The translations under genes were made by a program, and so were the position numbers. From positions 2,356,001 through 2,420,000 of the forward strand of contig MU271147.1 of NCBI GenBank assembly GCA_021432605.1: a DNA stretch of 64,000 nucleotides, in the 5' to 3' direction. The notes beneath the pieces are model-generated. The model did not search any database. It worked only from the letters and a program-made list of their open reading frames with translations, and had not been told where the DNA came from. The stretch comes from Coniochaeta sp. PMI_546 (Eukaryota > Ascomycota > Sordariomycetes > Coniochaetales > Coniochaetaceae). Positions 1-10,018 of the stretch are shown piece after piece; the first letter of the stretch is position 1, and every line of letters begins with the position of its first letter.

Positions 1-1783
1 CGGAGAGAGAGCCGACTTTGTGCGATTGTCTGCCTTCCGGTCCAGCAGTGAAGCCGACCTCCTCCAGAACAGCCGAAATGCGCTCCCGGCCTTCCTTAGC
101 GATGGTAGGATCCTTGGAGACAAAGTCCAGGATGCTGATGTCGGCGTCCTCGCCCTGGTTATGCTCAACGTAGCAGGTCCTCAGGACATCTTGGGGGGGA
201 AATCCCTCCAGCTTTCCACTGGCGATAGCCTTCATGAGAGTCGATTTTCCGGCTCCATTGCGACCGCAAAGACCATAACGATGACCCTTGAGGAGGCGCA
301 GGTTTGTGTGAGAAAGCAAAAGCATGCCGCCATAGGCGAGAGAGAAGTCGGCATTGACGATTTCGACCTCGCCATCATCCTCTTTCTCCGGAACACCATA
401 TTTCCGCGCCTCCTCAGCTTCGTAGTACTTTTGAACGGCGGACGCAACGGCCTCGTGTGCGTCAGGATTCTTCACCAGCGACTTCAGATATGGGGCGATT
501 CTGGCAGATACCCTCCCAACAAATCTGTGGTTGACATCTTCTGCGACCTGCTCGCACATATAAGGCCGCAGGAGCTTGTAAGTGTCTAGATCGCCAGCCA
601 GTCCGCCATTCTTCTTAATCTCTGCATCTACGACTTTGGCGACATCGTCCGCTGTTGTACGGTCGTAAACGGTGGTCTCTTTGTCAGTGGCCATTGCCTT
701 GTCCATGACCGCCAGAGCCCTGGTCGCCAACTCGCGAACCTCTGGCAGAGAGGCGCGGTCGACGACGCTCTTTACACCGGGTTGAAGCTTGGGCAGGAAT
801 GTCCTCGCTTCTATGGGGTCATGCACGAGCTTGGTCAAGTTCTCGACAATCACCACCGTCTGGCGGAGAACCTCCTGGTTCGTGCCGGGGGTGTTCAGAG
901 ATCGTTCGAGGAAGGGTGTGAGAAGCGCGAGAACCGGTGAGGTAACAACAGCGACAAAGGTGGTTTGCGAGAGAGCATGAATAGCCTTTTGAGAGGTGGC
1001 AGCGGAGGGGTTTTGCATGGTCTCGATCAGGAGCGGAAGCTTGGGGGCGACATCGTCGTTTGTGAGCAGGGTTACAAGCGACTGCATGGTCTTGACTGCC
1101 TGCTTCTCAACCTCGGTCTTCAAATCGTGCATGCCGCCCTCAATGATGGGGATGAGGCGGGCAAGCTTTGCGCCCATGGCCTCTCTCAGGATGTCCTTCT
1201 CCTGCGACTCCTCCTTGGTGGAGCCGATAGTCATCTTGGCCTTGTCGGCCATCTTCTGTAACATCTTCATGGCACCGACTGTTCCCTGCCACTTTCCGGT
1301 CTGTTTGGAGAGGTAGGTAATTAAGGCAGGAAGGAGGCCAACAACTAGCGCCTCGGGGCTCAAAGCTGTGAATATGGCGTCCAAGCCATACTGTGCAGCG
1401 TCGCGGACGACGGTCCCCTTATCCGCGAGAGCATCAAGCGCGCAAGCAATCATGCCACCATCCTGAACAAGAAGAACGGCCTCGCTAACAGGCTGCCGGG
1501 TGGGGAACCGCTCGAACAGTGCTCCGAGGAGATTCTGGGCGCTCTCCCTGCGGAGGCCGCTCTTCTTATCGGCAGCCGCCTTCTTGATCTCAGCGAGAAT
1601 GCCATACTGCTGAAGGCCGCGGAAGCCGACGGAAGAGTTCAGCAGGAGGTCGCATAGGGCGTAAGAGGCATCGATAGAGGCGGCGGATGTGGTCGCTGTG
1701 AAGATGCTGTTGAGGATGGTGGAAACATCTTCCTGGCTTGGGGCAGGCGCAGTGCCGTCAGCGAGTTTGACGGGCACAACCAT
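1..1783 (-). CDS. TEF3: Translation elongation factor 3 (EF-3), N-terminal part, runs off the window
   Basis: EF-3 is the fungal ribosome-bound ABC ATPase that helps release deacylated tRNA from the E site. About 594 residues are visible, without an intron, from an ATG at 1783-1781. Family proteins are about 1,050 residues, so the second ABC domain and C-terminus lie beyond base 1. The first ~400 residues are alpha-helical and HEAT-repeat-like, followed by a four-helix region. The first ABC domain then begins, with a Walker A motif GRNGAGKST at residues 507-515 (near bases 240-265). The frame is open from ATG to window edge. The leader just upstream is strongly pyrimidine-rich on the coding strand, as is usual for highly expressed translation genes. 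Divergent from the CRH gene. Identification is firm. Confidence 0.96.
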   Translation of the reverse strand, partial: MVVPVKLADGTAPAPSQEDVSTILNSIFTATTSAASIDASYALCDLLLNSSVGFRGLQQYGILAEIKKAAADKKSGLRRESAQNLLGALFERFPTRQPVSEAVLLVQDGGMIACALDALADKGTVVRDAAQYGLDAIFTALSPEALVVGLLPALITYLSKQTGKWQGTVGAMKMLQKMADKAKMTIGSTKEESQEKDILREAMGAKLARLIPIIEGGMHDLKTEVEKQAVKTMQSLVTLLTNDDVAPKLPLLIETMQNPSAATSQKAIHALSQTTFVAVVTSPVLALLTPFLERSLNTPGTNQEVLRQTVVIVENLTKLVHDPIEARTFLPKLQPGVKSVVDRASLPEVRELATRALAVMDKAMATDKETTVYDRTTADDVAKVVDAEIKKNGGLAGDLDTYKLLRPYMCEQVAEDVNHRFVGRVSARIAPYLKSLVKNPDAHEAVASAVQKYYEAEEARKYGVPEKEDDGEVEIVNADFSLAYGGMLLLSHTNLRLLKGHRYGLCGRNGAGKSTLMKAIASGKLEGFPPQDVLRTCYVEHNQGEDADISILDFVSKDPTIAKEGRERISAVLEEVGFTAGPEGRQSHKVGSLS

Positions 1784-3657
1784 TTTGGATTGTGAAGGAG
1801 GGGAGACAGGGTGAGGCATAGCAAACAGAACGAGGAGAGTGCGCGAGAGAGAATGCCGCACAAGCGTTCAGCTGAAGAGGTTTGGGCAACAGAAGCCCGT
1901 GGGGAGAGGGGCGCGAAGTTTGTTCAAGTGTAGATTTCTCCAGGCATAGGTAGAGAGGGAGAGAAGAAGATACTTGCAGAAAGCCGACAGGAAATAAATG
2001 GCGGCGGCGATGGCAATCTCATGCGGGATGCCCCGCCAAATCCGACTTTTCAGCGACTTTTTTTCTTCTCGCTTGGGGCGATATGGGGAACACTGTCTCT
2101 TATCGCTGCTGACTAAGACTAAGCCGGTTTTGGCCTGGTCCCATCTTCAGCCCTAAAGGCGGGACCGAATTGTCAGGGTCCAGGCAGGCCAGGGCGGTGA
2201 AGGTCCTGCCCGGTCATCCTTGAATAAGGTACTGGTAAGAGGCTTGTTAGCTGTTGTGATGTCATGATCTATACCCACGAGTCATTGGAATCATGCTTGA
2301 CCAACCTTATTCTCTTGGTATCTCTTTTGGAGTCGTGCAACTGCACAGGCACTTCCATCAGTTTTGATACGGGGATGCAACTGTGGCGTGCCTCTTCAAC
2401 TAAGATATCTCCGTCTTTAGGTATGGTAGCTAAGCTAAGGTACTTCAGGCTCAATCGCTACCGGTATTCATATTACTCGGTATCTACCTTGATCATGTTT
2501 CCCTGAGTTGACACATGATTGGGTATCCGGTTGTCTCTTCAGACAACATAGACAAGCGTATCGAGCTTACATGCTAAGGTATCGCTTTCCCCGCCAATAG
2601 AGGGCATTGGATGACACACGTTCGAAAGGCAATTCTCCCTCCATGATAGCCCTCCAGACAGGTCTGAATGATGTGTGTAGACACGGTGGCTGATACTGGA
2701 CAGCTTGTAGAACAAAGTCTTTACTGTGGAAGGTTGAAGCTATCAGGCAGAATGTAAGTCATCGTGAAGGCGACCTGAGGTACTGCATGTATAATGTAAT
2801 CGTGATACTCAGTGGTACCGTACACAGCAAAAGAGGCTGAAGCCGGCCGATCAAGGTTTGAATGACCCGGGAAGCGAGAGCAACCTTTTCCTCGACTGGC
2901 AGAATCGGATCTCCAGATCGCCAATTGATGGCGTCTGATTTGTCCAATCAACGGGCCAGATCCCTGGATTCAAGGCTTGAAAACAATTCATGTTACAGAA
3001 TTAGCGGCCTGAACCCTGGGATGCTGGTCCATGCCCAGCGCCTTTGTCGTTTCAAAGCCACGTCTTGGCAGGCACAAAGCCCGTATGTGGCCCGTGCAAC
3101 AGCTTATCTGCCCCTTTTCTCACCCCTTCAATCAACGCCGGCTCTGTTCGTCCGCGCTCTCATCGCTCTCATTCCAACCAATGTTTCCAGTGCCAAGATC
3201 GCGGTCTGTCACTCTCTTCAGTACCGCGACCTGACTTTAGGTTTTTTCGTCCCTTCCCGACACTGAGTCGAGGGCATCACGCTACCAAGCGCTACACTCA
3301 TTCCAACCGTTCACTGCGTGTGATCCGGGTCCTTCTTTAGGCACGATCTCAATACTGAGCAGGTACTCGCGTCGTTGACTGGTGTTTCTTTTCAATCAGA
3401 CTTGATCTTCTCGGGTTGTCGCCAAAGTTCCAGGGCCACGGTTGTGGTAGCTTTGAGCGCCATCTCGTCCATTTCTGGGAGTATCAGGTCTACAGTTCGA
3501 TTCAGATCACTGTCGCCGCAACGCTTCAGAGCTTGCGTGGTCCCAGTACACAAACACCGGGATCTCACAGTCTCCGACGCCGTCACTCATTTGATGACTA
3601 TTTGACTGGCTGGATCAATCAAACATATTATATTCTTCGACAAACCGCTCCTTCAAC
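1784..3657. other. Intergenic region between EF-3 and the CRH gene
   Basis: Shared 1.9-kb divergent upstream region. No reading frame here looks coding. The left ~150 bases hold the CT-rich EF-3 leader. The right end, with a clear leader before the ATG at 3658, belongs to the CRH gene. I recognise no RNA gene or repeat. Confidence 0.6.
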
Positions 3658-5443
3658 ATGATCACGTCACGATCATTTTGTTTCTCAGCCCTCGCGCTGC
3701 TGGCTTCAACCACCTTCTATCAACATGTCGGTGCGCAGGTCACAACCGATTGTCAACCTCTCAACAGGACCGATTGTCCCGCAGACCCTGCTTTTGCCAT
3801 GGAATACAACTTTAACTTCAACACGACCCCCTCTGCCACGACCTGGGAGCCCACAGTAAACCCTGTGACGTATGACAGTCTAAACGGCGCTACCTTCACC
3901 ATCAAGAAGCAGGGAGACTCGCCCACCATCCGATCCAAGTTCTACATCTTCTTTGGTCGTGTGGAGATATGGATGAAGGCGGCGGCAGGCACGGGCATCA
4001 TCAGCTCCGTCATGTTCTTGAGCGACGATCTTGACGAGATCGATTGGGAATTCATGGGTGGCAATCACACTCATGCCGAGACCAACTACTTCGGCAAGGG
4101 AGTGCAGGACTTCCATAATGCCATCTACTATCCCGTAAATGGCGGTATCATTGACGACTTCCACAACTACACCACCATGTGGACGAAGGATGCCTTGCAA
4201 TTCTACATAGATGGCCAGCTTGTTCGGACTCTGCTACCGAAGGACGCCAACAACACTCTGTACTACCCACAGACGCCCATGAGGATCTCCATGGGTATCT
4301 GGGCCGGCGGTGATCCTACTCTGCCAAAAGGCACGCGTGAATGGGCCGGCGGTGACACCGATTACAGCCAGGGCCCGTTCACCATGCAAGTCAGGAGTGC
4401 TCACGTTGCGGATTTTAGCAGTGGCAAGGAGTATTCCTACGGTGACAAGACTGGCTCGTGGCAGAGCATTCGTGTTGTCTCGTAAGTCCAACTTCCAAAA
4501 TCGAATTCGAGGACTGTTACTAATTCTTGCTCCTAGCGGCAACTCGACCGTTCATGACGAAATCACAGCTCCTCCACCAGAGACAATTGCTGATAAATGG
4601 AACAACCTCCCGCAAACATCCAAGACAGCGATTTACGCCTCTGCGGCCGGCGCCGGTGGCTTGCTTGTGCTTCTAATGGCGTTCTACTGCATTCGGCAAC
4701 GCCGCCGCGGTGCCAAGGAGGCTCGCATTGCGGACGCAAAGTACCAACAAGAGCAACGGGAGCTCGCTGCCTTCAAGGCGGCCGGTGTCGACCCAGACAG
4801 CTTCGCCTCGGAGACCGGTGCCGAGTATAACGCCAAGGAGATGGCTCGTGAGGGGCTTACGAGCAACAACAGCTACAGCGTCCCTTCGCCGCCCTCGCAA
4901 AGCCCCACAAACGAGAAATGGCAGGGCGCGACTACCTTTGGCGCTGCTGGAGCGGCCGCTGCTGCTGCTGCTGGCGGCGCCCGGAGCCCGATGCCCCTTC
5001 TTCACGACGGTGCTCAGAGCCCTCGTATCACCAGCCCCGGGCCGCAGAACTCTAGCTATGACCGAAGCATGTACAATGCCAGCCCGGCCAATGCTCGCAG
5101 TCTACACGGCGGCGCCAGCTCACCCGCGCCACTAATCAGCCCAATGCGCTCGGGCAGTCCTGCCATGCCGACCCAGCAGCGTCCGCAGCAGTTCCAGCCT
5201 CAGCCAAACCGCAGCTTCTCGAGCCCTAATGCTCAGATGCGAGCTGGATCGCCGGGTCCCCAGCAGGGTTATGGTATGCAACCGCTGCAGAACCCCAACC
5301 CAATGATGGCCCAGCAACCCCACCGCAGCTTCACCACTGGAGGCTACCCTCCACAAGCAGGTGGTGGTTACGGCGCAAACGGAGGAGCCGGGTATGGAAA
5401 CGGCCAGGCTGACCAGTACTGGGGCAACAACAACTACCGGTAA
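3658..5443 (+). CDS. CRH-family GH16 cell-wall transglycosylase with transmembrane anchor
   Basis: Exons 3658-4481 and 4537-5443 (55-nt intron, GTAAGT...CTAG, phase 2) give 576 residues. A signal peptide (residues 1-26) leads into a GH16 domain with the catalytic motif DEIDWEF: Glu127, Asp129 and Glu131 are the nucleophile, helper and acid/base of the ExDxxE signature. CRH enzymes join chitin to beta-glucan in the fungal wall. The family usually ends in a Ser/Thr-rich stretch with a GPI signal. Here residues ~306-327 form a membrane span followed by basic residues (RQRRRG), then a ~245-residue, presumably cytosolic tail rich in Ala, Pro, Gln, Gly and Ser. The enzyme would therefore be a type I plasma-membrane protein facing the wall. 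Several N-glycosylation sequons are present. Enzyme class is firm; exact substrate is inferred. Confidence 0.93.
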
Positions 5444-6243
5444 AACGTGCAGCGGTACGAGGGCATGCCCGTCGGAAATGCCATCCTTGACCATACCAGT
5501 GCACGGATAATCTCCTTCACACCTTTTATCGGAGACGCTGTGTCACAGCGAAATATAGTGTGGATTTCATTGGATCGAGATCGACAATCTTACGAAGCGA
5601 TGTTTTTCTGCGGCGGAGATGAACAGGATACCTGATGTGTTGCGTTTGGCGCTGTACACTATTTCCATATTTCATTACTTTATATTCTTAGTCTTTAAGT
5701 CGAAAGCACTGTATGTCACGGGCCATGCCATGACTGAGTTAGTCTCGAGCCATGCGGGGACCGGCCGCATGGCTGACGACTGTTATTGAAATTATACCTT
5801 CCATAAACACTGAGTTTGCGCCTTCTGAACTGCTGCTATGCATCATCCAGATACATAGGCGTTTTGATACGTACTCCTCCTCCAGGCGAGGCACTCCCGC
5901 ATGGCGAGGTACCTAGCTCTTGGGCTTTCCGGTGTCCCATCGTTCGCTCTGTCACCGAACGGGCAAACTAGGGCCCCCAAATTAACAGCATCATGTCGAC
6001 AGTACATCCACCTCGCATCAGCAGGAGGGGGGCAATGGACGTCTCCGCGCGGCCAAAAAGGAATGATAAGATAATCGAAAACGTACAACATCAGGGCCGT
6101 ATATAAAGGATTATTGCCAGCAGGAGGGCGTATTCGAGAGTAAGAAGCCTATATGAGTTATAGAGTTTGAGGACTTCGGTTCTGTTTCTACTCTAAGTAG
6201 TAATAAGTATCAACTTATCGTAGTTAAAATCGAGACATACTAA
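5444..6243. other. Intergenic region after the CRH gene
   Basis: 3' UTR of the CRH gene, then sequence with no supported gene. Base composition falls towards AT around 6120-6240. No repeat or RNA gene recognised. Confidence 0.5.
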
Positions 6244-6718
6244 CTACAAAGTAGGGCGAAGCTCTCGTACCTTCGACTCTTCATAGATATTGAAGTTTCT
6301 GACGCATTTCCGCAAATACATAGCGGTCTCCTGGAATCGCTCTGCGTTTCCTCGCGCTTTAGCTGCGCCTGCGATAAGCCTTGCCCTCTCAGCGGGATCC
6401 TTGGTCGACTTGGCCTCGGTCTCCTTTCTTGTAAAACATATACCACGAGCAAAAAGCGCGGAACTCGTAACGCCAAGTCATTCGCCGAAGACCTGAAGGC
6501 ACCTTTCTATCTGCTACACAAACCTGCTTTCTTTCAACTGAAGTAGACCATGACCACCGACGAATTCGCCGTAACAAGCATCGGTAGCCTGAAGTCTGCT
6601 TGGTGGCATTACCGGCAAGGATAGCCGCCCTGATCTCGTCTAGTGTCGCTTCCAAGCGTTCAAGGCGTGCTGTGATCTCCTTGGTATCGAAGTCCGCTCC
6701 CGCACCAATGTTACCCAA
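6244..6718 (-). pseudogene. Coding fragment with charged/helical character, probably broken or mis-spliced
   Basis: Two stretches on the minus strand look coding but lie in different frames. The upstream one (about 6600-6718, open further upstream) reads ADFDTKEITARLERLEATLD and continues as a short coiled coil. The downstream one (about 6244-6460) contains KETEAKSTKDPAERARLIAG, then an Arg/Ala-rich helical segment ending in RELRPTL and a stop at 6246-6244. Between them the frames are interrupted and I find no convincing single GT-AG intron that joins them. It may be a small multi-exon gene of unknown function or a decayed copy of one. I do not recognise the family. Confidence 0.35.
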
Positions 6719-7130
6719 ATTGCCCTCCGCCGGGACGATAGCCAGCGTTCCTACACACTTCTGGTACTCGGGCGGCGGGATTTCCCTTGCGGTTGCTTGC
6801 CTGTTTCTTGGTCAGACTTGCAATCATACATTTACGGTCTCCCAGGGACGGAGAGATCGAGAGCCCATAGAAGGCGGTCAGGAAAGGAGATCCGCTCACT
6901 CAGACATGGAGATGTTGATCGAGTGTGCGGAAACTGTATGTCGTCTCGGCTGTGCTTGAAGAAAGAGCCTCCTCTTGTATGGTCACGATTTGATCGATCC
7001 CCTCACGACGTCTCGACTCATATGGCGATAAGTCCTTCTTCTCGAGCTTGGAACAGCTTCGCGTCGATGAACCGCCCCTGTAGGACGATACGTATGTGAA
7101 CTCAAGACTAAAGAAAGTTCGATCCTAGTA

Positions 7131-7513
7131 AGATGGCGGTCGCTACCACGATAACTGTATAAGGGAGGTGGGGTTTAGTAATATAGGCTGGCTAGTTGTG
7201 GAAGCCGTGTCGCGTGAGTTCGATGGTTCTATCGTACCTGCAAGTTATATGAAGGACTATTTGGAGAGGAGAGCTGGTAAACGACAGCCCGGTTGGGCTT
7301 TTTATACTCAATATACCTTCTCATTAGAGTTCATTGAGTCCACGTAAGGTTTATATCCGCAAAGCGTTTGGTAGCTCCCCTACAAATCTTAAGTACAAAC
7401 CTTACTTTAGTCATCTGGAAATAGAGTTGACTCAGGAAGGGATGGGCGCTACCCCCGTGACTTTATTTGGAAAAGGCCAGGACGCTTATTTGTATGACTG
7501 GCACCGTTGTTGA
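7131..7513 (+). pseudogene. C-terminal part of an unrecognised gene (two exons)
   Basis: A plus-strand frame from about 7131 reads YHDNCIREVGFSNIGWLV and then VSREFDGSIVPASYMKDYL up to base 7343. A typical intron follows (7344-7410, GTAAGG...CTTTAG). The next exon, 7411-7513, continues in frame (THLEIELTQEGMGATP) and ends DAYLYDWHRC-stop. In-frame continuation across a consensus intron is good evidence of a real or recently real gene. I find no secure upstream exon or start codon: in-frame stops lie immediately before 7131, and the only in-frame join needs a 41-nt intron with an AAG acceptor. Function unknown. Confidence 0.4.
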
Positions 7514-7914
7514 AGAATGTTTGCTAGAACTCCTGAGCGAATGCATTCGATCGTGGACTCAGTAATTAAAGTGCTTCTGCTGGGGTGTACGTTGAGCCAG
7601 CAGTGGCGAAACGGTTGTTCGAGCTGGTGTGGCAGCATGAAATCGAGTTGATGGTGCCGTTCTTCGGCAACCCGTCAAACCGCGACTCCGCCAGGCCCCC
7701 GTCCATCATATTCGTCATATAGACATTGGAGCACAGTGCCATGGCAAACACTAGAGACTGGTGCCCTCCTCTTGGTAGCTCATCCGTGGGCCAGCTGATT
7801 TCACCGTCACATCATTACAGTAACAAGACATTGGGTCATGAAGTTGAGGATTTCCGATGACCGTTGCAAAGACACCGGAGACGATGCCACACAACCCTCG
7901 ATTATGCAATACAA
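7514..7914. other. Short intergenic stretch
   Basis: No supported gene. A 61-codon minus-strand frame at 7566-7751 has no recognisable content. This is the region just past the 3' end of the HAD hydrolase gene. Confidence 0.4.
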
Positions 7915-9324
7915 TTACAACAGTCCCTTCCAGCCTTCCCTCTCAAGCGCCCACCTGACGCCTTCTCTGACATCCTCCACAACAACACTAGGCTTCAAAT
8001 GACCTTTCAGCACCGCCTCCCCACCAGCTCTGTCCGGAGTCCATACTCCCGTCTTTACCAGCACCGAATCCCACTCCGTCCCCACCTCACTCTCATAACC
8101 ATTGGCACCAGCGATATCGCTCTCAGGGTTATCCCCAACCATGTATACCCTCCCTAACCGGCCGGGCCCGTGCCGTCCGCCAAGCTCCTTCAAGAGCTCG
8201 TGCCGATGACGTTGCAGCACCCGCTCAGCAAAAGCGTATGTCTCCGTCGACGGCTTACCGAATACCCGGCGATGCAGCTCGTGTCCGCCCGTGACCCTCC
8301 TCCATACGCCCGCTACGGCAGCCTGGAAGGCGCCCTGTCCGAACCGGGGGAGATGATACCCTGTGCTCCAGAAGAGATCGGCGTTGCTGAAGTACAGCGC
8401 CGGCTGGCCATCGCCTTGCCAGCCGCAATTGGGGAGGGACAGGTCCCCGTTCTTGGGGCTGTAAGTGCCCAGGTAGCCCTGCTGAGACAGCAGCAGGTCG
8501 ACGATGATCTGGATATCCAGCGCCCAGTCTCTGGGGTCGTTGAACACGAACATGGCGTCGATTTTCAGCGGCGCCTTCCCCTCGAGAGTCTTCGTGTCGA
8601 TTACAGCACCAGGTCCCTGATATACGGGACTCGGTAGCGGTTTCGAAGCCCGGGCATAAAGCTCCTCCATAAGCGGCTCAAAAGGCCACACCCGCGGCTC
8701 GGCGGCCAGGATGTCGGCGGGCGTGACGACGTTCTTGAACCCGTACGCCTGGGCAATGGCGCGGCATTTGTCCGCGTTTGCGCCGGTTACCAATATCGTT
8801 TTATCGGCGAGGTCGTCAACAAGTTCCTGAAAGGGCGTGTGCGACTGGACGAAGTTGGAGGTTGTCAGGTGCACGCCGAGTTTGGACGACAAGTCCGCTA
8901 CGCGCTCCGATTCGTGCCGGCCGCCGCCGTTTGTCAGCAGTATAAATGGGATGTTGTGTTCCTGTAGGAAGCGCAGGGTCTCTGTCGCGCCGGGGATAGG
9001 CTTTGAGACGTGCAGCAGGACGCCGTCTATGCTGGAGGGGGTGAGTAAGGACGCGACAGTGAGTGAAGATGGTGTGGCTCACTCGAATGCGAAGGCGAAT
9101 GAGGGCGCTTCTGTGGATGGTAGGTCTCTCTTGGTGCTGAACTGCCGTGTGGGCGTGCCTAGTGCTACCCTCGATCTTATTCTGCTATTTGAGAGAGATG
9201 ACAGGGGACTGCCACATGGGCAAGCATCGCGGCGAGGAACGAGTCTTATTGGACGATGATGATACGGACGTGTTATAGTTCGGGCTACTCGGGCAAGAGC
9301 CGAAATCTCAGTGAGAGACCTCAT
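7915..9324 (-). CDS. Mitochondrial HAD-superfamily hydrolase, CECR5/YKR070W-like
   Basis: Exons 9083-9324 and 7915-9031 (51-nt intron, GTGAGC...CCAG) encode 452 residues. The first ~75 residues are rich in Arg and Ser with almost no acidic residues, as in a mitochondrial presequence. The HAD motif I is FAFDIDGVLL; its first Asp (residue 81) is split by the phase-2 intron (GA|C). LLTNGGGRHE is the motif II region, and a late motif GDNPESDIAGAN supplies the acidic Mg-binding residues. Length and motif order match the CECR5/HDHD5 family, whose substrate is not established. The start is the first ATG, giving the presequence. The gene is divergent from SQT1. Confidence 0.9.
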
Positions 9325-10018
9325 GAGAACAGTCTATCGTCTTTATAAACGCACTGTCATGTTGTAAAGAGAGGTCAGAAGTCTGTCACTCTGAGACGCG
9401 AATGAGTGAGAGCTTGGCATGTCGTTGAGATAAACGGAGAGCTATCTGGAGCTCCGGTACGTATCTCTTGGGTCCACTCAAAGTGTTCATGACTTAATGC
9501 GGCCAGACGCCATTCGGTTGGGTGGGGCCGGCGGTCGATACGTATTCAACTGTGGTACATATTATGTAGTGTAGAGCTTGCACCAAACAACTCGAGTCGC
9601 CTAAAAGCCTTTCGTATTCTCTTCTTGTAATGCCCTGATTGATACTCTAGCTTAGTATCTATACATAGGAGCCGATTATGAGAAGGAACAGTTATTGTTG
9701 GCCGAAAGCTTCGTCGTAGTTCGTTGCTTAGCAAGCATGGAGCATCAACCGTCCGGAGTACAAAATACTTCCATTTGTCTGGCGGGGCAAAATTTTACCA
9801 GACGCTGCGGGTGGCGGGGTAGCTGATTAAAGCTCGACTCGTCTCGACTTTTTTTTAGACATCACTGTCCGACGTAGAGCTACAACTTATAAACACCCGG
9901 TTCACTCACGAATTCCCTACTGCTATCCTTTCCTGCAGATCTGAATACCATAATCTCAACACCAGGGCATTGAAAGACGTACACTATCGACCTCGATAGC
10001 CCCAAAAACTACCGCAAA
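9325..10018. other. Divergent promoter region, HAD hydrolase / SQT1
   Basis: 694 bases between two opposed start codons. No coding frame. The right part carries an RRPE-like core and a run of T on the plus strand shortly before the SQT1 leader. Confidence 0.6.
9789..9796 (+). promoter_or_regulatory. RRPE-like AAAATTTT element upstream of SQT1
   Basis: AAAATTTT lies about 220 bases before the SQT1 start and is followed by a GC-rich segment. In fungi the rRNA-processing element (core AAAATTTT) marks many ribosome-biogenesis promoters, which fits Sqt1. An eight-base palindrome can occur by chance, so this is inference only. Confidence 0.3.

Noticed and set aside
7083-7140. Possible 41-nt intron joining an upstream plus-strand frame to the exon at 7131
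   Set aside because: Very short with an unusual AAG acceptor, and the upstream frame competes with antisense frames; not enough to extend the model.
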